Shown in pieces: positions 1 through 7,030 of a stretch of 18,783 nucleotides of DNA. The notes beneath the pieces were generated by a model that had not been told where the DNA came from, made no database searches, and was given only the letters and a program-made list of their open reading frames with translations. Within the stretch, counting starts at the first letter, position 1. The number at the start of each line of letters is the position of its first letter. Made by a program: the position numbers and the translations under genes. Source of the DNA: an uncultured Muribaculaceae bacterium (GTDB lineage: Bacteria; Bacteroidota; Bacteroidia; Bacteroidales; Muribaculaceae); assembly GCA_910584055.1 (NCBI GenBank), contig CAJTZS010000065.1, positions 1-18,783 of the forward strand. Reading direction: 5' to 3'.

Positions 1-52
1 TCATAACTGGAGATTTCTGCATCGTGCTTAACATCTAACTTTATTTAATCTC

Positions 53-83
53 TATAGTATTTCTTCATTTATAGTATTTCTTC
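53..83. repeat. 14-bp direct repeat, two copies
   Basis: TATAGTATTTCTTC occurs at 53-66 and again at 70-83, separated by only 3 bases, so the period is 17 bp. It lies in the A+T-rich non-coding stretch upstream of the pgk promoter. The two copies are identical. Function is unknown; replication slippage or a paired protein-binding site would both fit. Confidence 0.6.
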
Positions 84-133
84 TACAAAATTAACTAAAT
101 TAACCTTATTAATACTGCACTAACAAATTTTAA

Positions 134-165
134 TTTGCTCACATTTGTTATTTTTATTAATTTTG
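134..165 (+). promoter_or_regulatory. Bacteroidetes-type promoter of pgk
   Basis: A -33 element TTTG (134-137) is followed after 20 bp by a -7 element TAATTTTG (158-165), a full match to the TAnnTTTG consensus of the primary sigma factor of Bacteroidetes. The start of transcription should lie near 169-172, giving a leader of about 85 nt before the pgk start codon at 255. No riboswitch or strong hairpin is visible in that leader. Confidence 0.75.
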
Positions 166-254
166 CAGTTAGCGATTACGGATATAGCATCCCGTTGCTA
201 CATACCCGCCAATAAGATATTACAAGAATTCAATAACCCAATATAATTAAAGAA

Positions 255-1508
255 ATGGCTAAAATCGAAGATTTCAATTTTAACGGCAAAAAAGCCATCG
301 TCAGGGTAGACTTCAATGTGCCCCTGGATGAAAACGGAAACATCACAGACGACACCCGCATCCGCGGAGCCCTTCCCACACTTAAGAAAATCCTTAACGA
401 CGGAGGTGCACTGATCCTTATGTCCCACATGGGTAAACCCAAAGGTAAAGTCAATCCCAAACTCAGTCTTTCCCAGATTCGCGAAGCTGTTGCAAAAGCT
501 CTCGGACACGATGTGAAATTCGCTCCCGACTGCATGGGTGCGCAGGAAGCTGCCAAAGAGCTGAAACCTGGAGAGGTTCTTCTCCTCGAAAACCTTCGCT
601 TCTATCCCGAAGAGGAAGGCAAGCCGGTAGGAATCGACAAGAACGATCCCGCTTATGACGCTGCCAAGAAAGAGATGAAAGAGCGCCAGAAAGAGTTCGC
701 CAAAACTCTTGCAAGCTACGCCGATGTTTATGTAAACGATGCATTCGGCACAGCTCACCGCCGCCATGCCTCCACAGCTGTTATTGCAGACTATTTCGAT
801 CAGCAAGATAAAATGCTCGGCTTCCTCATGGAGAAAGAGGTCAAAGCTGTAGACAACATTCTCAAGGATATCAAACGCCCCTTCACTGCCATCATGGGCG
901 GCTCTAAAGTATCAACCAAGATCGGCATAATCGAGAACCTCATGGACAAGGTTGACAACCTCATCCTTTGCGGCGGCATGACATACACATTCGCAAAGGC
1001 CATGGGCGGCAATGTCGGCAATTCCATCTGCGAAAGCGACAAACTCGATCTCGCTCTTGACATAATGAAAAAAGCGAAAGAGAAAGGTGTGAACCTCGTG
1101 CTCGGCACAGACTGCGTCGCAGCCGATGCCTTCAGCAACGATGCCAACACTCAGATCTGCTCTGTTCTGAATATCCCCGAAGGCTGGGAAGGTCTCGATG
1201 CGGGCCCTGAATCAATCAAGGCATTCCGTGCAGTAATCGTGCCCGCAAAGACTATCCTCTGGAACGGTCCTGCAGGCGTGTTTGAATTCGACAATTTCAC
1301 AACCGGGTCCAAAGCAATCGCAGAGGCGATCGTTGAAGCCACCAAAGACGGCGCGTTCTCGCTCGTAGGTGGCGGCGACTCCGTGGCTTGCGTCAATAAA
1401 TTCGGTCTCGCCGACAGCGTTTCATACGTATCGACCGGCGGCGGCGCGCTTCTCGAAGCTATCGAAGGCAAAACCCTTCCGGGCGTTGCCGCAATCGAAG
1501 GTAAATAA
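255..1508 (+). CDS. pgk: Phosphoglycerate kinase
   Basis: Cytoplasmic glycolytic enzyme that interconverts 1,3-bisphosphoglycerate plus ADP and 3-phosphoglycerate plus ATP. The protein has 417 residues, close to the usual 390-420. Visible family signatures are RVDFNVPLD at 17-25 (N-domain substrate site), the YVNDAFGTAHRRHAS segment at 159-173, GGSKVSTKI at 215-223 (nucleotide side), GGGDS at 372-376 (phosphate-binding loop) and STGGGA near 393-398. A charged insertion around 119-150 (EEEGKPVGIDKNDP, then Lys/Glu-rich sequence) gives slight extra length. The ATG follows the A-rich leader AATTAAAGAA and begins MAKIEDFNF, as expected for the family. The gene is monocistronic, with its own promoter upstream and a strong terminator 35 bp after the stop codon. 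Confidence 0.97.
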   Translation: MAKIEDFNFNGKKAIVRVDFNVPLDENGNITDDTRIRGALPTLKKILNDGGALILMSHMGKPKGKVNPKLSLSQIREAVAKALGHDVKFAPDCMGAQEAAKELKPGEVLLLENLRFYPEEEGKPVGIDKNDPAYDAAKKEMKERQKEFAKTLASYADVYVNDAFGTAHRRHASTAVIADYFDQQDKMLGFLMEKEVKAVDNILKDIKRPFTAIMGGSKVSTKIGIIENLMDKVDNLILCGGMTYTFAKAMGGNVGNSICESDKLDLALDIMKKAKEKGVNLVLGTDCVAADAFSNDANTQICSVLNIPEGWEGLDAGPESIKAFRAVIVPAKTILWNGPAGVFEFDNFTTGSKAIAEAIVEATKDGAFSLVGGGDSVACVNKFGLADSVSYVSTGGGALLEAIEGKTLPGVAAIEGK

Positions 1509-1542
1509 GAAACGAAAATACCATATGAAATGAATAAATCAG

Positions 1543-1572
1543 AGAGACCCGGCAGACAGTCGGGTCTCTTTC
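1543..1572 (+). terminator. Intrinsic terminator of pgk
   Basis: AGAGACCCG (1543-1551) pairs perfectly with CGGGTCTCT (1561-1569) around a 9-nt loop, and the stem is followed by a short T-rich run (TTTCT). Position and strength fit termination of the single-gene pgk transcript. Confidence 0.85.
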
Positions 1573-1890
1573 TATGTGAAAGTGAAAATTTATGTTATAA
1601 AACATGTTTTTCAAGTCCGTTTACTTAATAAAATTAAATTATAGCGACAAACACTATATTTTTTTATAATCGGATGATGATTTATTCAAAATATATTGTA
1701 ACTTTGCAATGTCGACAATATAAACGGCTCGCAAAGTGCCAATACCGACAAAGCAAAACACATGAAAGCTCGCAAAGATAAACCTTACATCATGCATCCA
1801 ATCTGAAGCGGGCCGACATCAAAAAATGAGGAAAAAATCTTAAAGAAATAATTAATCTTTTAACAAAAACAATTAAAATTTAGAACGATT
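1573..1890. other. Long intergenic region upstream of exbB
   Basis: This 318-base A+T-rich stretch between the pgk terminator and exbB holds a candidate promoter and inverted repeat near 1692-1722. It also has the 10-bp word GCTCGCAAAG twice (1727-1736 and 1768-1777), a doubtful 14-codon reading frame (1762-1806), and a purine/A-rich leader (TTAAAGAAATAATTAATC, then A-rich) running into the exbB start. No gene of normal length is visible on either strand. Confidence 0.6.
1692..1722 (+). promoter_or_regulatory. Candidate promoter and operator of the exbB-tonB operon
   Basis: TAACTTTG at 1699-1706 matches the TAnnTTTG -7 consensus exactly, but there is no TTTG at the expected -33 position (the bases near 1675-1679 read ATGA). 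An 8-bp inverted repeat, TATATTGT (1692-1699) and ACAATATA (1715-1722), encloses the -7 box and the probable start site. A promoter with a poor -33 box and a flanking palindrome suggests control by an activator or repressor. This is inference; the regulator is not identifiable from the window. Confidence 0.5.
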
Positions 1891-2748
1891 ATGGAATCTC
1901 AGAAACCTATGGCACCCAAGCCAGCAGCAACTGTTTCTGCAAAAGTTAAGAAAGAGGAAAAAATCAGTAACATCCGCGGTATCCGCAATGCATTCGCTGT
2001 GATTATCGCATGCGCCGTTGCAGCGGTATGTATCTTCCTTTTCGGAATGGGTTACTCCGGTAACTTCGAAGGTGGCACAACAGACGGTCATCCCTTGAAC
2101 CTCGCAGGTACAGTTTACAAAGGCGGTTTTATCGTGCCTATCCTGATGACTCTTCTTCTCACTGTTATCGTGCTTTCTATCGAGCGTTGGATCGCAATCA
2201 GCTCAGCTTCAGGCAAAGGCAACACAACAAAATTCGTTGCTGACATCAAAGCAGACCTCGCTGCCAACAAGATCGATGCTGCCATGCAGCGTTGCAAAAC
2301 CCAGAAAGGTTCTGTAGCATCTGTTGTTTACAACACCTTGGTTCGCTACAAAGAGATGGATGAGAACACCACCCTCAGCAAAGAGCAGAAACTTACAACA
2401 CTCCGCAACGAGGTTGAAGAGGCCACAGCTCTTGAGATGCCGGGACTTTCCCAGAACCTCCCCATCATCGCCACCCTCACCACTCTCGGTACACTCGTCG
2501 GACTTCTCGGAACCGTTATGGGTATGATCAAATCATTCCAGGCTCTTGCTTCTTCCGGTTCTCCTGACTCAACCGAGCTTTCTACAGGTATCTCCGAGGC
2601 TCTTGTGAACACCGCTTTCGGTATCGCAACAGGTGCTTTCGCTGTAATTTCATACAACTTCTTCACCAACAAGATCGACAACCTTACCTACGCTATCGAC
2701 GAAATCGGTTTCTCTATCGTAGCTACTTTCGCTGCTACTCACAAGTAA
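1891..2748 (+). CDS. exbB: ExbB/TolQ/MotA-family proton channel subunit
   Basis: Inner-membrane subunit of the motor that uses ion-motive force to drive TonB. The protein has 285 residues. An Ala/Pro/Lys-rich tail (1-30) is followed by hydrophobic segments at about 33-54, 80-98, 190-213 and 236-258. Residues 190-213 and 236-258, with their many small residues (TLTTLGTLVGLLGTVMGM, then EALVNTAFGIATGAFAV), are the conserved channel-forming part of the MotA/TolQ/ExbB domain. The cytoplasmic loop lies between about 99 and 189. The N-terminal helix at 33-54 is one more than the three of E. coli ExbB. It heads a four-gene operon with two exbD genes and tonB, which is why ExbB is preferred over TolQ. 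The ATG follows an A-rich leader. Confidence 0.93.
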   Translation: MESQKPMAPKPAATVSAKVKKEEKISNIRGIRNAFAVIIACAVAAVCIFLFGMGYSGNFEGGTTDGHPLNLAGTVYKGGFIVPILMTLLLTVIVLSIERWIAISSASGKGNTTKFVADIKADLAANKIDAAMQRCKTQKGSVASVVYNTLVRYKEMDENTTLSKEQKLTTLRNEVEEATALEMPGLSQNLPIIATLTTLGTLVGLLGTVMGMIKSFQALASSGSPDSTELSTGISEALVNTAFGIATGAFAVISYNFFTNKIDNLTYAIDEIGFSIVATFAATHK

Positions 2749-2807
2749 TTCTTCTATAAAGAATACACAACTAACTTTAACAAAACCGAATTAAGTTTAT
2801 AGCTAAT

Positions 2808-3533
2808 ATGGGAAGAGTAAAAATTGCAAGAAAAAGCACATTCATCGACATGACCGCGATGAGTGATGTGACCGTGCTTTTGCTTACCTTCTTCATGTTG
2901 ACTTCCACCTTCCTTCAGAAAGAACCCACAACGGTTATCACACCTCCATCTGTATCTACAGAGAAGGTGCAGGAAACCAACTTCGTGCAGGTGCTTCTGA
3001 GTCCGGAAGGCAAAGTTTGGCTCACAATGAACAATGACACTTCATCCAACTGGAGCAACGAAAAGATGAAGATGGCACTGCTCGACAAAGTGAGCGAAAT
3101 CTACAACGAGTCGCATAAGAACAAAATAAGCTTCACACCCGAGCAAAAGTACACCTTCAGCAAGGTAGGTTCATTTGGTGTACCTCTCAATCAATTGGGT
3201 GAATTCCTTGACCTCGCATCTCAGCAAGAGGGCCAGACAAGAATGGATGAATGGTTGGCTGGCGAAGACGAGAATCCCAACCATGTAACAGGAATTCCAA
3301 TCTCATGGAATTCCGATGAGAGCAAACCCAATGAATTCCAGATGTGGATGAAGGCTATGCGCCAGACGGAGAACTCCAACCTCGCCGACAAGATCAAAGA
3401 CGGTACAGGTGTTGCCATCAAGGCAGACCAGAACACTTCTTTCGATATCGTGCACATGGTAATGGATAACCTCCAGACAATCCACATGAATAAGTTTACG
3501 TTATTGACAGCTCTTAAAGGAGCGGAAGAATAA
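2808..3533 (+). CDS. exbD: ExbD/TolR-family protein, first copy
   Basis: Single-pass inner-membrane stator partner of ExbB. The protein has 241 residues, against about 140 for E. coli ExbD. Its one transmembrane helix (about 17-36, DVTVLLLTFFMLTSTF) begins with Asp20, which aligns with the ion-carrying Asp25 of E. coli ExbD. An additional acidic residue, Asp14, sits just before it. The periplasmic part contains an extra Glu/Asp/Asn-rich segment (about 143-185), then a predicted C-terminal fold that includes IKADQNTSFDIVHMVMDNLQ, the conserved end of the family domain. It starts 59 bp after exbB and ends 5 bp before the second exbD, so the genes are co-transcribed. It is clearly different in sequence from the second copy. 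Confidence 0.9.
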   Translation: MGRVKIARKSTFIDMTAMSDVTVLLLTFFMLTSTFLQKEPTTVITPPSVSTEKVQETNFVQVLLSPEGKVWLTMNNDTSSNWSNEKMKMALLDKVSEIYNESHKNKISFTPEQKYTFSKVGSFGVPLNQLGEFLDLASQQEGQTRMDEWLAGEDENPNHVTGIPISWNSDESKPNEFQMWMKAMRQTENSNLADKIKDGTGVAIKADQNTSFDIVHMVMDNLQTIHMNKFTLLTALKGAEE

Positions 3534-3538
3534 TAATT

Positions 3539-4318
3539 ATGGCAGAAGTTCAGCAAAACAATGGCGGTGGCAAAGGTAAAGGCCACCAGAAAAAAATGAC
3601 GATTCGCGTGGATTTCACGCCGATGGTCGACATGAACATGTTGCTTATTACATTCTTCATGCTCTGTACGACTATGATCAAATCGCAGACTTTGACTATA
3701 GCGCTCCCATCCAACGAGAAAGTGCAGAATGAGGAAAACATGTCGCAGGCTTCGGCCGACGATGCTGTCACAATCATTCTCGATGCGAAAAGGAAAACAG
3801 GATCGTTCGATGTGGACACAGTGAATGGAAAAGTTCAGCCTATAATCTACTATTACTTCGGTAAACCCGGTGGTGATGCAGGTATCTTAGGCCCCGGCGG
3901 AACAGTGCTTTCCGAGAACAACAACATTCAGGAATCTCAATTCCTTGCCAACGATGAGAAATCTGGAAGAGCCCGCGGCATCCGCGAGATCATCCAACAG
4001 CGTAACAAGGATGTCTTGACCGAAATCAATAAGCTTAAAGAGAAATACGCCAACGGCGGCTTCGGAAGCCTCGAAACCAAAGACGGTCGTGAAAAAGCTC
4101 AGATGGCTTATGATGAGGCTGCCTCCAAGATCAGGAAAGATGAGAATCTGAAGAAACCGGTTATAATCATCAAGTCAACTCCGCAGGCTTCATTCGGCAG
4201 TCTTGTGTCAGTGCTCGACGAGATGCAGATCAACTCGATTTCAAAATATCAGATCGACAACATGACCAAGGCGGATTCACTCATGGTGATTGACTACCAG
4301 AACAGACACCATAAATGA
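3539..4318 (+). CDS. exbD: ExbD/TolR-family protein, second copy
   Basis: Second stator subunit of the ExbB-ExbD-TonB motor. The protein has 259 residues. A Gly/Lys-rich cytoplasmic tail (1-20) leads to the classical motif RVDFTPMVDMNMLLITFFML (23-42), in which Asp31 aligns with the ion-binding Asp25 of E. coli ExbD. The first copy lacks the DFTPMVD form. The periplasmic part holds a long Lys/Glu-rich stretch (about 142-205) and ends with VIIIKSTPQASFGSLVSVLDEMQI, the usual C-terminal element of the family. The start lies 5 bp after the stop of the first exbD, in the A-rich context AATAATTATGG. Two adjacent, diverged exbD genes are common in Bacteroidetes TonB operons. Confidence 0.92.
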   Translation: MAEVQQNNGGGKGKGHQKKMTIRVDFTPMVDMNMLLITFFMLCTTMIKSQTLTIALPSNEKVQNEENMSQASADDAVTIILDAKRKTGSFDVDTVNGKVQPIIYYYFGKPGGDAGILGPGGTVLSENNNIQESQFLANDEKSGRARGIREIIQQRNKDVLTEINKLKEKYANGGFGSLETKDGREKAQMAYDEAASKIRKDENLKKPVIIIKSTPQASFGSLVSVLDEMQINSISKYQIDNMTKADSLMVIDYQNRHHK

Positions 4319-4356
4319 TGAGTTAGATTTATTAATACTTAAAGCAGAAAGAAAAA

Positions 4357-5226
4357 ATGGCTAATAGAAATGTAGATCTAACCTCACAAGATTGGCGTAA
4401 CCTCGTCTTTGCGGATAAGAACAAGGAATTTGGTGCTTATCAGCTACGTAAAGAGAGCGACAAACGTCATAATCTGGCAGCTCTCTTCACATTGATAGGT
4501 CTGGTTGTGATATTCATCCTTATCATCGCTCTTAGCAAATGGTCAGACTATCGTGCCGAACAGCAGGCTATAGCCCTCCAGGAGCAGCGCGAGAAAATGA
4601 TGGCCGCACAGCTTGCAGAACAGAATGATGAACCCGAACCTGAACCTGAAGTTGAAGAACAGAAATTTGAACAACCCGAAATAGAAGTGCCCGAAGAAGT
4701 TCTCGCCACTGTCCAGGTTACCCAGATTGCCATCGTTGATGCCGACAAGGTGAAAAACGAGGTGATGGACATGGACACCCAGAAAGAGGACAACACCGCC
4801 CGCGGTGTCGTGACTCAGGAAGGTAGCGATGACGCCGATAAATTCAAGGCAGTTCAGGAGCAGGTTGTCGTTAAGGAACCCGAACCCGAGGTTAAACCCA
4901 AAGAGGAGGAGATTTTTGTGGCTGTAGAACAGCAGGCTGAATTCCCCGGTGGCACAGCAGCCATGATGAAATGGCTCAACAATAACGTCCGCTATCCGGA
5001 ATCAGCTCAGCAAAATGACATCCAGGGTCGTGTAATCGTGAAATTCGTCGTTGAGAAGGACGGTTCGATCGGACACGCAGAGATTCTCAAGGGTGTGGAC
5101 CGCGACCTCGACCGCGAGGCACTCCGCGTAGTTAAGAAGATGCCCAAATGGCAGCCAGGTAAGAACAATGGTGTTGCCGTGCGAAGCTACTTTAACCTCC
5201 CGGTTGTGTTCAGACTCCAGCAGTAA
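4357..5226 (+). CDS. tonB: TonB energy-transducing protein
   Basis: Links the ExbB/ExbD motor to outer-membrane TonB-dependent transporters. The protein has 289 residues. A cytoplasmic tail (1-39) is followed by one transmembrane helix (40-60), then a charged helical stretch rich in Gln, Glu and Ala (65-90). A periplasmic linker contains Glu-Pro repeats (EPEPEPEVEEQ near 92-102, EPEPEVKPKEEE near 174-185). The C-terminal domain of about 195-289 starts with EFPGGTAAMMKWLNNNVRYP and continues with GRVIVKFVVEKDGSI and KWQPGKNNGVAVRSYFNLPVVF, the standard TonB C-terminal signature. Unlike E. coli TonB, the linker here is mostly acidic and lacks a clear Lys-Pro block. It is the last gene of its operon, with a strong terminator 22 bp after the stop. 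Confidence 0.95.
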   Translation: MANRNVDLTSQDWRNLVFADKNKEFGAYQLRKESDKRHNLAALFTLIGLVVIFILIIALSKWSDYRAEQQAIALQEQREKMMAAQLAEQNDEPEPEPEVEEQKFEQPEIEVPEEVLATVQVTQIAIVDADKVKNEVMDMDTQKEDNTARGVVTQEGSDDADKFKAVQEQVVVKEPEPEVKPKEEEIFVAVEQQAEFPGGTAAMMKWLNNNVRYPESAQQNDIQGRVIVKFVVEKDGSIGHAEILKGVDRDLDREALRVVKKMPKWQPGKNNGVAVRSYFNLPVVFRLQQ

Positions 5227-5248
5227 TAAAATTTACTTATCATAATTC

Positions 5249-5282
5249 AAAGGAGCGATCTAATGGTCGCTCCTTTATTTTT
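5249..5282 (+). terminator. Intrinsic terminator of the exbB-exbD-exbD-tonB operon
   Basis: AAAGGAGCGA (5249-5258) pairs perfectly with TCGCTCCTTT (5267-5276) over an 8-nt loop, followed by a T-rich tail (ATTTTTA). It lies directly after tonB and should close the operon. Confidence 0.88.
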
Positions 5283-5314
5283 AACACTTTCTTTTAAATT
5301 TAAAATTTAATTGT

Positions 5315-5322
5315 TAATTTTG
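5315..5322 (+). promoter_or_regulatory. Candidate -7 promoter element upstream of the inverted-repeat element
   Basis: TAATTTTG matches TAnnTTTG fully. The expected -33 region holds only a T-run (TTTTA at 5292-5296, 18-19 bp away), so the match is partial. If used, the transcript would run through the 196-bp hairpin before reaching the small membrane-protein gene at 5627, giving a leader of about 300 nt. No better promoter was seen between 5571 and 5626. Confidence 0.4.
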
Positions 5323-5374
5323 AAAATCACATATTCAATAGGATTCTATTATGAGCTAATTACACTTTGGATTA

Positions 5375-5570
5375 AGAGAGTGTTGAGTTTTAACTTTCCT
5401 TTGCATGAAGAGTTATTTTCGAGGGAATTTCACGAGTTGAAGAAGGAGCATAGCGGGCTATGCGACTGATGAGACTCGGTGAAATTCACCGGAAAGAACC
5501 TTCATGGAATGGAAAAGAGTTTTTCAAATATACTCAAACATTAAATCCGTGTTAAAACTCAACACTCTCT
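5375..5570. repeat. 196-bp inverted-repeat (MITE-like) element
   Basis: The ends are perfect 20-bp inverted repeats: AGAGAGTGTTGAGTTTTAAC (5375-5394) and its exact complement (5551-5570). The interior also folds back on itself: TTTCC (5395-5399) with GGAAA (5511-5515), CATGAAG (5404-5410) with CTTCATG (5500-5506), GAATTTCAC (5425-5433) with GTGAAATTC (5479-5487), and an apical GCATAG (5448-5453) with CTATGC (5458-5463). Nearly the whole unit can therefore form one long hairpin in DNA or RNA. No transposase or reading frame is inside. No clear target-site duplication was found at the edges. The structure fits a miniature inverted-repeat transposable element; a structured leader RNA is the alternative. 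Confidence 0.75.
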
Positions 5571-5626
5571 AAACCATATCAGCTAATGATTGTTAAAAAT
5601 ATAAAGAACATCTAAAACATAAAGTT

Positions 5627-5842
5627 ATGCAAGGTTATGATAATGATAATCGCCCGGGCGCACCCAAAGGTGCACGCTTGGCATTTGGCATTCTGATGGT
5701 CATCGTGTATGTTGGAGTCGGACTTCTCTTTATCTTCAACGTTTTTGACATCATAAATTACACGCTCAGCTGCATTATCGGTGCAATACTGATAGTTTAC
5801 GGTATCTTCCGTGGTTACAGACTTTACAAAGGCACGAACTGA
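5627..5842 (+). CDS. Small two-helix membrane protein, function unknown
   Basis: The protein has 71 residues and I do not recognise the family. A short polar, Asp/Asn/Gly-rich tail (1-14) is followed by two hydrophobic helices (about 18-40 and 43-63) with a very short turn between them, and a basic end (FRGYRLYKGTN). There is no cleavable signal. The ATG is preceded by an A-rich leader (CTAAAACATAAAGTT), and the stop is 7 bp before the start of the PstS-like lipoprotein gene, so the two are very likely co-transcribed. The close coupling and normal codon use support a real gene. Its role may be connected with the lipoprotein or with the envelope functions around it, but that is context only. 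Confidence 0.75.
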   Translation: MQGYDNDNRPGAPKGARLAFGILMVIVYVGVGLLFIFNVFDIINYTLSCIIGAILIVYGIFRGYRLYKGTN

Positions 5843-5849
5843 GGAAATT

Positions 5850-6854
5850 ATGAAAACAAGATACTTAATGACTACAATGCTCTCGGCGCTATTGGCACTG
5901 GGAGCTGTTTCATGCACCAAGGTTAAACGTGGAGAATACGCGAAAGGTAGCGCTACAATCTTCTGTGACGATGGTTTCCGGAATATCCTGAATGAGGAAA
6001 TTGAGGTATTCGAATTCTCTTACCCGGAGTCTTCCATTATTCCTTTTTTTGTGAGTGAGCAAGATGCAATCGACACTCTGATGGCAGACGGCACACAAGC
6101 AATAATCGTAACACAGGAGTTAACCAAGGAGCAGAAAGAATATATAAAAAGTAAGTTTAAACGGGTTGTCAAGACCCATTGTATTGCTGTGGACGCCGTT
6201 GCCCTTATAACTAACAAGGACAACCGTGTCACCTCCCTTTCCATGAAAGAGATCGGCGACATCATGAATGGAAAGATCACGCGCTGGAGCCAGCTTGCCG
6301 GCAACGACACGACCGCTATAAAGCTTGTCTTTGACAACGCAGGCTCCTCCACAGTCAGCTACATGCGTCAAAAATTCCTTCCAGAGGGAGCCAAGATCTC
6401 AGACAATCCCAATGCTTATGCCCAAAAAGACAACGCCCAGGTATTTGATGTTGTCAAAAAAGACCCCGACGCGTTAGGGATAATCTCTGTCAGTTGGCTT
6501 GGCGACGACCTTAGTCTCGCAAAGCAAGTGCCGGTGGAACAACGGAATAAGGATTATGCCAATCAAAACGACACCATAGCCACTAATCTTACCACCGAAG
6601 TCAACGTTGTCAAGGTTAGCAACCCTATGGAATCAAACGATTACGACCCGACAGGTTATAAACCTTATCAAGTATATATAAATTCAGGTGAATATCCTCT
6701 TTTCCGTAAGGTATACATGATATCCACGGCATCGAATTCAACGGTATTGCACAGTTTCTATACATTTGTTACCGGCTTTGTAGGACAGAAAATAATCTCA
6801 AAGACAGGCATTCTTCCATACCACATGAATCCGCGTGTCGTCGAACTGAAATAA
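5850..6854 (+). CDS. PstS-like substrate-binding lipoprotein
   Basis: Member of the periplasmic binding protein family that includes phosphate-binding PstS. The protein has 334 residues from the start chosen here: the codon for MKTRYLMTTMLSALLALGAVSC opens a lipoprotein signal with its Cys at residue 22. A longer reading from 5811 would bury this signal. Family landmarks are SMKEIGDIMNGKITRWSQL (131-149), DNAGSSTVSYMRQKFL (162-177), DALGIISVSWLG (207-218), YPLFRKVYM (282-290) and GQKIISKTGILP (312-323). In PstS the central loop usually carries a GSGT-type phosphate-binding motif; here it reads AGSST. No pstCAB transporter genes are present, so phosphate import is not established. It lies between a small membrane protein and a TPR protein, downstream of the TonB operon. 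Confidence 0.82.
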   Translation: MKTRYLMTTMLSALLALGAVSCTKVKRGEYAKGSATIFCDDGFRNILNEEIEVFEFSYPESSIIPFFVSEQDAIDTLMADGTQAIIVTQELTKEQKEYIKSKFKRVVKTHCIAVDAVALITNKDNRVTSLSMKEIGDIMNGKITRWSQLAGNDTTAIKLVFDNAGSSTVSYMRQKFLPEGAKISDNPNAYAQKDNAQVFDVVKKDPDALGIISVSWLGDDLSLAKQVPVEQRNKDYANQNDTIATNLTTEVNVVKVSNPMESNDYDPTGYKPYQVYINSGEYPLFRKVYMISTASNSTVLHSFYTFVTGFVGQKIISKTGILPYHMNPRVVELK

Positions 6855-6879
6855 GAAGTGGAAAGCTGTTTAAAACGAT

Positions 6880-6901
6880 AGTGTCAAATGCACACTTTTT
6901 T
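6880..6901 (+). terminator. Weak terminator-like hairpin after the PstS-like gene
   Basis: AGTGT (6880-6884) can pair with ACACT (6892-6896) over a 7-nt loop, followed by a run of six T (6896-6901, sharing its first base with the stem). The stem is only 5 bp and A+T-rich, so termination here would be partial at best. A better candidate follows at 6965-7003. Confidence 0.4.
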
Positions 6902-6932
6902 AACATATATTATATTCATAGTTCGTGAATAA

Positions 6933-6964
6933 TTTGTGAATACAGCAAAAAATTTGTAATTTTG
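6933..6964 (+). promoter_or_regulatory. Bacteroidetes-type promoter of the TPR gene
   Basis: A -33 element TTTG (6933-6936) and a -7 element TAATTTTG (6957-6964) are separated by 20 bp, an ideal match to the TTTG/TAnnTTTG consensus. Transcription should start near 6968-6971, about 60 nt before the TPR start codon. The start site falls inside the left arm of the hairpin at 6965-7003. Confidence 0.75.
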
Positions 6965-7003
6965 GACTCGCTCTTCACTCGATATGTGTGAGCGAGTCTT
7001 TTT
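6965..7003 (+). terminator. Terminator hairpin overlapping the TPR promoter start site
   Basis: GACTCGCTC (6965-6973) pairs perfectly with GAGCGAGTC (6990-6998) around a 16-nt loop, followed by five T (6999-7003). As a terminator it would stop transcripts arriving from the upstream lipoprotein gene. Transcripts starting at the promoter just upstream would lack most of the left arm and so would not form the full stem. An alternative is a leader attenuator. Confidence 0.65.
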
Positions 7004-7030
7004 GAAAATACAATAAAAATCATAATACAT

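Noticed and set aside
198..806. Minus-strand reading frame of about 200 codons opposite the start of pgk
   Set aside because: It is antisense to the well-conserved pgk coding sequence and runs into its leader. The Phe/Ser/Cys-rich translation has no domain and is explained by the codon pattern of pgk.
5375..5570. Complete insertion sequence
   Set aside because: The element has inverted ends but only 196 bp and no transposase reading frame, so it can at most be a non-autonomous derivative.
5811..5849. N-terminal extension of the PstS-like lipoprotein
   Set aside because: It would overlap the end of the small membrane-protein gene and place 13 polar residues before a clear lipoprotein signal peptide starting at 5850.
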